Assembly: GCA_003640385.1 (NCBI GenBank)
Contig: RCAB01000072.1
Span: 1-64,000 of the forward strand
Source of the DNA: Setaria digitata
Lineage: Eukaryota > Nematoda > Chromadorea > Rhabditida > Setariidae
DNA length: 64,000 nt
Direction of reading: 5' to 3'
In this document: positions 48,698 through 61,300 of the stretch, piece by piece
How the letters are laid out: the number at the start of each line of letters is the position of its first letter
Position numbering within the stretch: the stretch's first letter is position 1
Made by a program: the position numbers and the translations under genes
Notes under the pieces: generated by a model
Database searches by the model: none
Told to the model about the DNA's origin: nothing
Seen by the model: only the letters and a program-made list of their open reading frames with translations

Positions 48698-51153
48698 ATG
48701 CAGAGAGATAGTAGTAAACAAATAAGAGTGAAGGCAACGTCACACGTTACTTACTGTTCTCGAAATCAATATGAAGCGTAGAATGAAATCGCTTTTGCCC
48801 TTGATTTTTCAAGAAACATAATATAGTACCTCCTCAAACCTATCAAATTAGATGCTTATATTTCCTTTTGCAAGGATAAGAAACATTCAACTTTTCTTGA
48901 GGTTGAAAATTAAACATACTTGATACAAAAATATTTCCACTAAAGGAATTCGAGCCGAAGCGCTTAGATCGATTACAAAAACATGTCACAGCTGATAATG
49001 CTATTGCTGATGTTAGTGGTCACCGTCATGCCGAGGGTCATCTGTTAGCGGTGATCTGTTCGAAAATTCGGGTCTATTTTAGTGTAGACAAAATTCGTCT
49101 TTTTTTTTTCAAAAAAGGGTGAATAAAACTGAAGCGATAAATTTTTAGCCATTGGATAATGAGCTTCATATCGCTATTAAATTTATCAAGACATTAAAAC
49201 TCATTGACCTCTTTTATGTGAAGTAGTTTATTTGTTTCAGTACTTGATAATTCAAATAATAATATAAGTCGATCAAATAGTTTTATAATTATTTCTTTTT
49301 TAGCAAAATCAGACTGTTGACAGTGACAGTAATTACTGTGTCGTCCTGTTTACATTGGAAGTACGTTCATCAAATAGCTTTCTTCAGCAGAATACCTTGT
49401 ATCACCTGTTGCAGTGTGTCCCATCGAGAGTTGCAGGTTGGTAATGCTTCATATCATCAAAACCTGATAATCTGAAATGAAGCTGCAATTTGTAGCAGAT
49501 GGAAATTCTTAAATTAGAAGTCGTGATTCAATAAATTAGATGATAGCATGAGTCTGAATGTTGAGAAGGTCGAAAAAGTTAATCTTTAATTCGTAAAGTA
49601 GCCATTTTCCTGGCGTGCCTTGGTAAACAACAATTCAATTGAGAGAAGAAACGGATCCGAATTGTAGATTTAACTGATGTTATTGCGCAACCATTGCATT
49701 ACAGGGAGGTAGATTAAGCAATCAGGTTATTTCCAAAATAGCCCAAAATATTATATTTAATTGACTGGCTGAAGTACTCAGGTACACGCACATTTCTGGG
49801 GACAAAAATTTTGAGTCAGTGCTTTAAATAGCAAACATAAACTCGAGCACTGAACTGAAAAGTGTCTTTGTCTGAAATGTTTCAGTGAAGAAGGTTATTT
49901 GTCTTTGTTGATGGGAACTTTTGCTTTCATTCCTAACAAGGGTAATCAGTAAGTGAGGAAATTGACAATTAATATCAAAATGAGAACCTCAGAATCGAAG
50001 TGGGATGAAGTTAGTTTTGTCGATAACAAGAAGCAATTAGTAACAGACGTCTGAAGTACAAATCAAGTAACTGTTGATGATCTGCTGGTGGACCGTACGG
50101 TTTTGCTAATCCACGGCTAATACATTCTGCCTCGTTTTGTCATCCATTCTTTGCTATTTAATATACCATTAGCCAAATCAGTAAAGTTTAAATACATTGA
50201 TACTACTACTAATAAAAATAAATGGACTTTTGTACACATCCCTGAAATTGTGAATTTTTTCTTAATTTTTAAGTAGCGATTTTAATTACATTACGATCTG
50301 AAGGAAACGGATGAATGCAAAGAAAGAAAAAAAGCTATATAACCTCATATTGCGATGATGTTTCAAAAATTTTTGAAAATAAAGTCCGATAAATTTTATT
50401 TTAATTAAAAAATATGTAATCTTTGGAGAATATTGGTGATGTATTTCTACACTTCTCCCAACATAACGAAATTTTTTCCTTCAGTTTAGACACCATATTA
50501 ATCTCATTACCGTTGGATGCCTGGAAGTTATAACACTTGGAAATTTTTTAAAAACAGTTAAAAATTGCTTAATATTTGCAAGTCTTATTGATGCTACCGG
50601 TAAAAATTATTGGATACAACAGAGAGATAGTGGATACTGGCAACTTCTATCGTATCTTATGATCAGCATGTGATTCAAGATAAACTACTAATTAACTACG
50701 GTACCGTGAAGAGTGAACTTATTATTTAATAACATCGAATTTATAAATAGGTCAATTAATATGAAAATATTTTTTCTATTCTTGTAGTAAAATTTCTTTT
50801 GGCTAAAATTGAAAGATATTGTGTGTTTGGAAGATAATTATTGATGTGCACGAATGTTTATTGCTAATAATTGTGCATGAGATCAGTCAATAAAAAGTAA
50901 GACAATTTTGTTTAAAGCGCTTGGTTACTGTTTAGGCCAAGCAAGATTTTTATAACAAATAGTATATTGTAATGGTACTGTAAACAGTGTTATGGTAATA
51001 AGAATATGCAATTTCTAGTATTGCCTTTGAGTAATTAATTATTATTTCAGTAGACAGCTTTCTTACATAATTACGTTAAGAAGTGCAATTTATGCTGAAA
51101 GTAACAAGAGATTTGAAGTATTCAAAACAGACGAGCATACTTTATCGTGTTAA
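48698..51153 (+). CDS. Uncharacterised six-exon gene, 5' end unresolved
   Basis: Exons 48698-48745, 48946-49071, 49304-49440, 49886-49948, 50485-50526 and 51051-51153 chain with matching phases (0, 0, 2, 2, 2) into 172 residues ending in TAA. Exon 2 (EFEPKRLDRLQKHVTADNAI, then HRHAEGHLLAVIC) and exon 3 (YCVVLFTLEVRSSN, then LYHLLQCVPSRVAG) stand out by GC and codon use. Exon 5 encodes LDTILISLPLDAWK. The listed ATG may be intronic: its CAG can act as the acceptor of exon 1, and a phase-compatible exon at 48145-48198 (KDKHALCPMSEHFGASQI) lies upstream. I recognise no domain. It appears soluble, with no signal peptide in the part seen. It follows the NOL9-type gene on the same strand 1.15 kb downstream. 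Confidence 0.5.
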
Positions 51154-54100
51154 AAGTTAGTTATCAGTGTAGAAATATGTTCAAAATAGAATTAAGATAA
51201 AAAAAAAATCGTAACAGTGAGTTGTCACTTTTTTAAGACTTTTTTTTTTTTATAGTTCAATGAGTATATTTTTGGACTGGTTCAGTCTTCCATCAGTCAT
51301 TGATGCAACTGACCTTAATTCGAAACAGAAAATATGAATTGCTTTTGAAAAACTAGTAAATGCAAGAAAATAAAAAAAAGAAATGTGCAAAGGAAATTAG
51401 AATTAGAAAGATAATAATTGAAACGAAAGCTACTGGATTCACGTCCATAAAGTGAAAGACAATATGCTATAATAATCCGATCTAAAAACATTGTAATCAT
51501 CATTAGAAAATATTCTTTTAAAAAATATTGAATTGAACAATTGTTAGCTAACTGTGGCAAATGCTGTGATATTATTGAAAAAATAGTAAATTTTAATTTC
51601 TCCAAAACTTCTTTTTTAAAGTTCAGCTTGCTTTATTAATTGTAGACAAAATTATCCTTTAAGAAATTTTGTTAATCCACTCGTTCTTGCGTGTAAGGAT
51701 ATGTGTTTTAAAGATGTATTTAAAGGAAGATAAAATAAAGCGTGCTAAGAAATTATCAGAAAAAAATTTATCTGCGATAAGCTTTGAAATGCAAAGGTGT
51801 GTAGTGTTTACTGCACCAAATTCTGATGTAATGCTGAACAAATAGTAAGAATAAAAGGATCTTTATTATAGCATCTATATCTTATCAAATTTCAAACCGT
51901 TTTAATTGCAGTGTAATAATTTTTCATGAAATGCTTACTTCTTATCAAGTGATAAAAATGTTGAAATAAATTAAGTTCCAAGTACAATACGTTAGGTACT
52001 TATATTTTGGGTTGAATTTAAAAATACTAGTCAAAATGATGCCTGAAGCAAAATTGAAGTTGAAACATAATAATAACCGAAAAGGTTGATTTATGACAAA
52101 ACAGGAAATGAGATAAGATTTAGAAAAATCTATGGTTCAAGTATTTCATCAACTATCTGTTTCTGTTTCAGGAAAAACCACCCACTTTCAGATCATGATT
52201 TCAAATTTTTTCTTTTCAAAACTAAATGCTTTATTTAAAAAGAAAGAGGTAATTTTATTAGTGCATTTTGATCACTTATCACCAACGAACAATTTGAGTG
52301 AGCCAAAAATAAGTGCTAACATGTCATGGGTTGCTCTAACCTCTCGCTCTAAGAATGTTTCAAAATGCCAGAACAGTTTCTTCAGAGCTATCTTTCGTAT
52401 CTTTATTTTTTCGTAATAGTTGAATTGTTATTCCGCATCATTTAATACGGTAGAAAGTAAAAATAAACAAATTATCGTACTAATAATCAAACGAATAAAT
52501 ATATGATTAGAAACTGGAAGCCTAATAGAATTTTTAAACAATTATTTAGCTACGGAAACTGAGTCAATGAAGTTGCCAAATAATGAATGCATTTCAAATA
52601 TTTTGTTTGTGGATCAAAACCCGGTAAAGAGAACAAAAATAAATGAAATTTTCACATCAAATAATTTTGATGAAAATGCAATATTCGTATATTAGTTTCT
52701 TGTCAACCAACAAAATGTAGTTGTAAATTTTAAGACTTAATGTCGACTCTACTTGAATTCAGTTATTAGTAAATTTTATTCAAGTAAGTAAGAACGATAA
52801 TAATACTGTTTAGATACGAATGGATCTCATTTTTAACAGTAGTCTCATCTTCCCTTTCTGCGAAAATTATGAGGGGTTAGCCACAACTACTAAAACACCG
52901 ATGCTTCATGATCCTTCACCATGGCGAATGGAAAGTGTCTCAGTGAGGCAATAGTTTAATTGTTTTAAATCGATTCTGTAAAGCACAGAACAGTGTCGAA
53001 GTTCAGATGTCTTCCTGAGGATGCTTCGAGTAAAAACTAAGAAACTTCATGGTTGTAAGTTCCTTCTGATATTTGACACATTGCACTCGGGAATCGATTA
53101 CATATAACGCATCGAAATATCTTTCCAAAGCATAAAACACTGATTGCATGCATTATATTAGGAACGCTTCTTTCTTTTTTATGAAAGTCTTAATTAATAA
53201 ATTACTATTAATTGTGTAATTGGTTGCATTCATTATGATCAATGGTTTTCCTTACCAACCGTGGAAGAAACTTGAAAACTTAGTTCAAAAAACTAGCTTA
53301 GTGTAGCTTTTTCATTCAATGAATTATAGATTTTGCATTGATTGAATTCCAAATAGTTAGTGGGCATTTCGAAGTAGCTAGATAGACTAAGTCTTACTGA
53401 TCATTACTGATCATTTTTATAAATCAATGCTTCCACACTTTCATCACCCGAAATTTATATTTCCCTCACAAATTTTCAAATATAAAAGCCACCTGAAGAA
53501 TTGGTTTCAGTTAATTATTTTTGCTTCCTGAAACAATAATTATTTTCCATCACAAGTCTCCTGTCATGTCCTCCTTTTTGAAACTCGTTTTCTCCACATC
53601 TACAATTATTTTCTACAAATTTAAATAAAATGTAAATAGTTATGAATTTACGAAGTGTATGGAGAAATCTGAAGTATTCACTGATCGAGCAAAGTGAACA
53701 TCAGGGAAGCATCACAGCATTCGCTGTTCAAATTCCCTCATGTTTGTGAAGCTTTGAATTGTACTTGTGCTTCTGAACTTAAGAAGGTTTGTCACCGAAA
53801 CTAATCTAATTAAGAGTAAAGGTCAAAGTCGTCAAAGAATCAAGAAACATGTGTTTATTTAAAGTTAATGGAAATTTCCACTGTGAAAGTCAAGTTACCT
53901 CTCGCTTTTACAGTTTATGTAATTTTGTTGCTTACGGCACAGTGATACCCCTCCTTATCCATTACTTCAAGATTTAGCTATTGCTAATACTACTAATTAT
54001 ACGAAAGACGATGTAAAAAAATCGTTTAATTCAGAAAAACAGATTGTGAAAGAACTGATAACGTGTTATCAGCGAACAAATCAGTAAAATTTTTGACATG

Positions 54101-55411
54101 TCATTTAAGGCCTTTGATTCATTATTATTTATTTGTGATGTTATCATCACAAAAATTTCAACGTATAGTTTTGGGATGAGCGTGGGATTAGCAAAGTCAT
54201 TCAGAGATCGCTATCAAGAAGAAATTAGATGCCTTTTCAACAGATTTGAATCGCTGAAGTCCCATTATCTGTCGAATAACATTTGTTTTTTTTAGTAATA
54301 ATGAGAATATTATAACAGTAATATCTAACGTCGACAAAGGACCCATATAGTGATATATACATTCACTAAGGTTATACACATCGTCACTTCTCCAAAATCA
54401 ATTTTTTCTTGAGTAATCCTTTATTTTTTATTTCTTGATAGTAACATTTGGCTTGTTCCTCCAACTTATCATATGTTGAAATTGCACCGATTCCAATTCT
54501 TATCATTGGAGGAATCGAACGAACCAATCATCCTCAATTTTTGATCAGGAACTAAACATTAACTCTGTTTTAAAAACTTTATGCGATTTCTGAATAGAAC
54601 TTTCTTTGGAGAAAAATGTTTTTTGGTCCTTTCCTATGCATTTTCACTTTTTGCTATGTTTCTCCACTCTTTCAAAAATTATTCATGCTTACCATATCTA
54701 TGGAATTTTTTCTTTCAAGTTAGAATGATCATCACTTTGTCTCTGGTTTTAAATTCTTCGACAAACAAGCAATTGCATGGGAATCAAAAAGTTAACAACT
54801 TAGAACATCAAACTAGGCCAGTGAAATATGAAAACTGGTATGAAAAGATAAAGAGAACTTGTCCAAGTAGACAGTTTCAACTCAACACAAGACCATTTTC
54901 TTTCTTATTCGTGCTAAACAGAAAAAAAAAATGAGAAATTTAGTTTTGTTTCATAATCAGAAATTGTATTTATACCTCTTAGTTGCAGAAATATGCATCA
55001 GTTGCTTCTCAGAAGTTCTTTTTTTTTTCTCTCCCGGATTGTAAATTGGAATATCCACGAGCTTCTTAATATCCGAAACAGGTCGATTTTCAGTATCTTT
55101 TTGAAATTCTTTTCTGTTGTGATAATTTAAGAGTGCTATATTCGGAAATCAGCTACCTTAGAATGCACCAGGAATTATCTCACGATAACAATAATTCCTT
55201 GTGATTTCTGTAATGCAGTTAAGTCCCAGTGGAGTGAAGGAGCTTGTGATGCAAAGTAGACACTAAAAGTTTAGGTCTAACCGACTAATGGATTGCTTAA
55301 ATATTCAAACTTATAGTAATGGTTCAGCTTTGATCAACATGATGTTAATACAGACCGGTAAAACAAATGCCAAGAAATGGAAATTAAATCATGGTGCCAG
55401 TCTAAAGCAGA
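51154..55411. other. Gene-poor spacer, 4.3 kb
   Basis: AT-rich with no splice-supported exons. The longest ATG frames are 52132-52416 and 54581-54934, both plus; the latter is listed separately. No domain or repeat family was recognised. Confidence 0.5.
54581..54934 (+). CDS. Possible single-exon ORF, 117 codons
   Basis: Starts MRFLNRTFFGEKCFLVLSYA and has a hydrophobic stretch at about 13-32 that could be a signal anchor. The tail is hydrophilic and basic (PVKYENWYEKIKRTCPSRQF). A chance frame is quite possible in AT-rich DNA, and there is no domain or splice evidence. Confidence 0.15.
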   Translation: MRFLNRTFFGEKCFLVLSYAFSLFAMFLHSFKNYSCLPYLWNFFFQVRMIITLSLVLNSSTNKQLHGNQKVNNLEHQTRPVKYENWYEKIKRTCPSRQFQLNTRPFSFLFVLNRKKK

Positions 55412-56922
55412 TCAATCCCATCCGTGTTCCCAACCGTGACGCCATTTACCCCAGGTGTCATGTTCCGCTGGGCCACTCCATGAGCCTAGTTCGTGTCCGT
55501 AACCGTGCTCGTACGGTGTGGTCCATCCATCGTGATATCCGTGATGATGATGATGATGATGTTGCTCCGGCACTAATCCGTAATCGTAGTGATCCTTATG
55601 TGCTTCATGACCTGAAGTAGATTCAAGTAAGAAGAATACATGTTAGCGTGCCTGAAGGCAAGTCACGTGACCTCGCCTTGCTATATTCTCTGAAGAGTCT
55701 TCTCAAGAACTAAGTAGACTTCGTAATTCAAAACACCTTGAGAGTAATCTTTGTCACGCGCATGCTCGTATCCCTTATGGAAATCACTGGCCCAGCTATC
55801 TTGATGCTCTCCACCTCGTTCATGGGCATCAAGACCTTTTGCATCGTTGTGATACCCCTTTCCGTGTTTACCCCAACCTGATGCTTCATGTGCATCTGAA
55901 AAACTTTCCATGAAAAGAATATATCTGGTGCAAATCCCTAGGCAGCTAATTACTTATGAATGCTAGCAGAATCCCTTGATGCCATTCTCGCCAACTGTAG
56001 CATCAGAATTATCACCTGATTCATGATCCTTCAGAGAATGATGCGAACGGTCAGCCCCAAATTTACGACGGTGTTTTTCATCTGTATAGAATTGTTCCAC
56101 GTGATATTCCGGCTGTTTGTATTGATAATCGAAAAATCCGAACGTTTTAGCTTTAATATCTGCAAGATTTCTGTCCACTTTCCTTCTGCTGGGAAAAAAT
56201 TTTCAATTTATTGTGATAGCTCACCCTAAAATTGGTTTCCTTTCCTGCAAATTAAAGTTACACCAAAACGATTTTATGAGAAATTCCTTACAGAAACTTT
56301 ACTGTTCGGATTTGATAGATAAACTGATACCTTTTCCGAGAGAACTGGCCTGATCAGCATGTTTGGAAGCACCTTTTTCAGCAGTAGCAGCAGCATGTTT
56401 ACCTGCGCCAGCAGCTGACTTCAGAGAATGTTGTTCTGCTTCCTGCTTGATTGCTTGGTGAAAGGTGGAGGAATCCTTCTGATGATGTCCATTTTTCTTG
56501 ATCAGATAGCCACTGTCATGTCCATCAGTCCAGTCAGACCATGCAACGTTATGCTTATCCTTCCCTTTATCATATTCCGGTGTCGAATGCCACAAAGCAC
56601 TTCTTGAAATTCGACAATTCCTAGCTTATACGTACATCTCTGCTATTTTTCACCTTTCCCCGAAAATGCGTTCATCTCTTCCGTCTCCATTATTTATTAT
56701 TTGAGTCTTAATTAGTGAATCCTTAAGAGAATAACGACAGGTCAGATTCAAATTCTGGCACTCTATTTACGTTGAAGAAGTTTGCACAGACCAAAGCTCG
56801 TAAACTAGACTTATCGGTTGAAAAAATTTACACACACCTGGAAAAACATACCGTGGTAATCGGAAGCAATAAGAAAGCGATGAAAAGGTAGCAGCTGCAA
56901 AAAGACATATTTTGAGAAGCAT
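55412..56922 (-). CDS. Secreted His/Gly/Trp-rich protein of unknown function
   Basis: Five exons (56852-56922, 56331-56602, 56016-56177, 55737-55895, 55412-55611) give 287 residues. The N-terminus [19 protein letters not shown] is a good signal peptide. An Ala/Lys/Glu/His helix-prone region follows ([20 protein letters not shown]), then a central [19 protein letters not shown]. The C-terminal half is rich in His, Gly, Trp and Asp, with seven consecutive His and an end of [12 protein letters not shown]. No Cys pattern or known domain is seen after the signal. Extracellular metal binding or a structural or secreted-product role would fit the composition, but that is inference. Junction phases agree. 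The acceptor of exon 3 (GGAAAG) is unusual, so that boundary may be off by a few residues. Confidence 0.75.
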
Positions 56923-57028
56923 CACGAATTCGAACTTCGCTGCTGGTACTTCTTCCAAGAAAGAAGTGTTATGTAAGATGTAAGCTGAGCGAAAAGAAAA
57001 ACAACAGTCAAAGAAGAAATACAATTTG

Positions 57029-57038
57029 CTTATATATA
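57029..57038 (-). promoter_or_regulatory. TATA-like element upstream of the His/Gly-rich gene
   Basis: TATATATAAG on the minus strand lies about 107 nt upstream of the ATG at 56922. Position and sequence suit a TATA box of a well-expressed gene, but AT-rich DNA makes this weak evidence. Confidence 0.3.
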
Positions 57039-57110
57039 ATATTGGTAAGTCGGTCAACGCCAGTTTTTCCAACTGTCAATTGTCGTCGTTTTAATTATGC
57101 AGAAACATAC

Positions 57111-57371
57111 TTGAGATGAGTTATGATAATGACTGCTTCTTATAAACTTCAAACGAGCTTGTTCCAGGGACCCACATATTGGGAGAGAAACACGTTCCTT
57201 CCCATGTGCATTCCAACGACTGTCTGCAAACAGCGTCATGCACAAAAAAGGTTTCTGAGTTAAACTCGTTCCCATCCCAGAACTTTCAACTTTTGCAGGA
57301 AATTCAACTTCATGAAACAACCAGACGAGAACCAAAAGATATTCCCCGAGACGGATTTCCGGAAGGCTTCT
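57111..57371 (-). other. GC-richer segment open on both strands; possible orphan exon
   Basis: On the minus strand it is a clean 261-nt, phase 0-0 exon candidate between TTGTTCAG and CAA|GTATGT. It encodes RSLPEIRLGEYLLVLVWLFH and later GKERVSLPICGSLEQARLKF. The plus strand is also open (57179-57424) and ends HETTRREPKDIPRDGFPEGF then SEQLFSQTAADRNDSVD. I could not link either to the adjacent genes, so strand and reality are undecided. Confidence 0.3.
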
Positions 57372-58380
57372 CTGAACAATTATTTAGTCAAACAGCTGCA
57401 GATCGCAACGACTCCGTCGACTAGAAATTTCTGCTCCCCTGTCCCTTTCTTTTAATATGCAACGTTCAATTTTCCCACTATACATTCATGAGCATTCAGC
57501 TTCTCAGTCTCAAACTAACTTCCTTTGATCTGTGATTTTCGATTCCAGTGAAGGAGCAGGCTAAGTGCAAGTTCAAGAAAAGCTCACTCCACACTTTACT
57601 AGAATGATTGGAAACACGAAAACCTTCTCCATGATCAAGAATTGACGACACTAGTAATTTCGACGAATTTTATAACAAGTCAAATCTAGCTGTGTGAATA
57701 CCCATCAGCATAATTACTCGATTCGACACTTAAGCACCTCTAACCAATCCTTTCCTTTAATAAAGTTATTTATCTTTTTTGAAAATTCCAATCCACTCCA
57801 CTTTACTGAAGAAACTAAGCGAAAAGATAATACAGAACAGTTTTTGAATGAAATTTTATTCATAAATAGAGTATCACCACCTAGAGGAGATCTTGAAAAA
57901 ATAAGGAAAATTAAAAATTTGTTATATATAAACACTGGAAACAAGAAACAATTGTATTGCGTAAATATTACTAATAAAGTGCTTAGGTACATTTAAAATG
58001 GTACAGCATTTAAGATTATACTGAAATTACGTGTAATATTCCAAGTTTACAAAGCGTCAAAACTTTTGACTTCAAAATGTTCTTTAACACAGGACTCGAT
58101 TCTGCTAAGAGAAAAAATTCGCTGGTAATTTATTCGGTAAAACCAAGATTTTCACAACAAAATATTGGCAATATCTACATTTCTTCGATGTTGAAGACTT
58201 TTAATAAAAAAAAAAAAAGGAAATAAAATCCAAATCTTAATTTTTAATCTTTAATTTTTAATGTTCAATGTAAGTTCTTTTAAGGCTAGTAGTACGAAAC
58301 ACTGTGGCAGTGTCACAAATAAAATACAAGTATGTCCATAATCAATAAATATGAGATCTCTGTTTAGTTGGACTGAAAAT
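57372..58380. other. Spacer and 3' region of SMC4
   Basis: AT-rich. A 100-codon frame at 57694-57996 (plus) is mirrored by one of 92 codons on the other strand, and neither has support. Contains the SMC4 poly(A) signal candidate. Confidence 0.4.
58129..58134 (-). terminator. Candidate poly(A) signal AATAAA of SMC4
   Basis: AATAAA on the minus strand about 250 nt past the SMC4 stop at 58381-58383. Hexamer match only. Confidence 0.35.
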
Positions 58381-61300
58381 TTACAACATTCGTGCAAACT
58401 GTTCCAATCGATCTGTATCTGATACAGCATTTGCAACTGACTGTTGCGAGTTCGACTGAACACCTCCTGCTTCTAACTGAGAAACGACACCGCAGGCTTC
58501 CTTTGAAATGATATTTTTCATATCGGAACCGTCATCAGTAGCTTCATTCGTGCTTTTATTAGCAACACTATCGTTACATTTTTCTTCCAGAAACTGAAAG
58601 AAAATTATTAGTATTTGGACTAATTTAATTATTGGTCAAAAAATTAACTAATTCACTAGAAAAACAATCACTTACAATTAAACGATTAAAAAATTTTAGT
58701 GTAGCTTTATAAGCAATTATTGATACCTGGCCACCAGTAGGTATAGCTCGCGAACGACGCACGGTAATTGTCTGTGGTACATCCCATGCAGGAGTTTCAG
58801 GTTTTTGCGGGGATTTTTTCTTCATTGGTGGAGATATTGAAGCCGTGGGAGTGCTTTCTCTTGATGGGGATGACTGATCCCTAAAGCACCAAATTTCAAG
58901 TCTGGTGACAGAAATATCGCATTAAGAAAATAAGAAATACTGATTTTAAAATTGAAACTACGCTCAAAAAAGAAATTTCAATATTAGCAGCACTTCAAGA
59001 TCGGGAAGTTTTTTTCTGAATTGGTCGTATGCTTCCTTTTTTCTGCTATCATATTGTAATCACCTCCTCGACTAGATGGCGTTCGACTGATAGGTAGATC
59101 ATCTTAAATAAACCAATAAACAGTGACAAAATTCTTCGAAGTATTTTTGGTCAAATTTAAAAATAATTTTAATTTTAAATAAGATGGAAATGATACCAGT
59201 GATTATCGAAGATGTTTTTGATCCAAGTGTGCTTGCTTTCATATTCTTCTCCAAGACATTAATATGGCAAGGTGTTCCTTTTGCTTGTAACTAAAAAAAG
59301 AAATGCAGATATTTCGTAAGTGAAATCATTTCTAGATGCTTTCACAGAAATACAAAAATGATTTGGAAGAAAGAAACTCCAATTTTTTAGTGATTCTATT
59401 GTTGGTTATACCCTCCAAAAGAAAAACTAGATGGACTAAAACCCATAGAAAAATTAAAACCGACATTTTAAAAATAATAAAAATTTTTTTAAAGAATCCA
59501 ACATAATACTACACTGTCAAGTAAATAATAGCAAAATATTGTAATGTTGCCTTTCCAACGTTTGATACCAAACAAGCATACAACTTTTCTGAATATAACC
59601 CAATAAATCCTTAATATTTGTAACATTCACCTGAAATTCATGTTCTACTTTCTTCCCACTATCCTTCCCTTTATGCTTTTTCATTTCTTCGAGAATATGA
59701 ACTGCAAAAAAAAACAGCATAACCAATAAAATAACAGGCTCAAGAAACAAGTAATTCTCATTAGTGTATGCCAAACTGAGTTAAAATTAAGGGTCTACTT
59801 TCGGGTCCTTTACGGATTATGTAAAATTCAAGTGACGAATTCAACAAGAATTTACAACATACTTAGATATTAGATACATCCTGATAAAATGTTGATAATC
59901 TTTAGTAGAAATTTCTGATTTAAAAAAAAAATTAACATACGCGGCTTAATTATATTCCGGACACTGCCTGGATCAATAGCAACGGATTTTGTGCAATCAA
60001 ATGTTTTGTAGATACCAATAAGACGGTCCGCTAATTCAAACATATTATTTCGCAGAGAAATGATGATAAACTGAGCATTTTTGGTACGATCCTTAAAATA
60101 TTATTTTCCCAGTAATACCTTTCTTTCTGAATTTTACATTGCCGTTTCACTCAGAAAAAAGTTGGATTGAATACTAATACACATTTTTTGCCTTATAAAA
60201 AGCTAAATTTGTTGAATAATTAACTATCAACTCAAACAAGCACTCGTTCGACAAGAAAAATTTTACAATTTTTAGAAGGCATATAAATTTTCTAATATCC
60301 TCTAATTTAATTTGGTTAAATTCTCATCAAACATCAGCAGTAAAAAAGATTATAAATATAAAAGTAAACAAAGATATCATGAAATAGTAAACAAAGAACA
60401 AGTTCTATGTTTCGAGAAAAAAATGAAAAGCTTTAACAAAATAAAGAAGTAAAATTTCGAAAAAATATGTAGCATTTGTTAACCTCAGCTGAACTATTAC
60501 CTTTATGTAATGTCCAATAATAGATACATTTCTGAAATCCAGAGCGGCGTCAATCTCATCCATGACATATAACGGCGTTGGACGATAATGATGCAACGCA
60601 AAAACTAATGCCAATGATGACAGCGTTTTTTCACCTCCTGACAAGTTAGTAATTTGTTTCCAAGATTTTTTTGGTGGTCGCACACTAAAAGCACAACATG
60701 AGCACAATCAATAAAAAAAGAAACTGTGGGTTTCCTTACTTTTGAATAGATTATCTTCATATTTCAGTGGAGTCCAGGAAATTCAATTCGATTATGACAG
60801 AATATAGGCTTACCCAAAAGAAACTCCTTCACTAAAAGGGTCCAGTGAGTCAACCAAGTCCAAACTAGCATCACCACCCAGTGTTATCATCTGATACATT
60901 TCTTTCAGTGCTAAACCAATTCGTGTAAAGCCATCCATAAATTCATTCATTCGTTGCTTCTTCAGCTGCTCACAGAACTGACGATGCTTATCGCGTTTTG
61001 TTGATATATCAGTCAATGTTTCCACTTCACGGTCGTAACGCTCCAGCTAAAAGATTTTTTAAAAAAAAAAAGCTACGTAACAGTCCCGCAGAAACCTCTG
61101 ACTGACAACAACTTAAAACAATCTGACTTGAATTATAAATAAATATAATAATAATCCAGCAAGGAGAAAACCATCTTTAGTGGCTTTCTTATCTTCGGTG
61201 GAGAATCTTTTATCGTTACGGAAAGAATGAATTTGAAAGAGGTTAAATCCTACAGACGCGTCAATATGAACTTATAAATGAGAGGTTTTGGTATTAATAA

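Noticed and set aside
55288..55620. Plus-strand frame with an Asp run (DDDDDD)
   Set aside because: It is antisense to the last exon of the His-rich gene; the Asp run is the reverse reading of the His codons.
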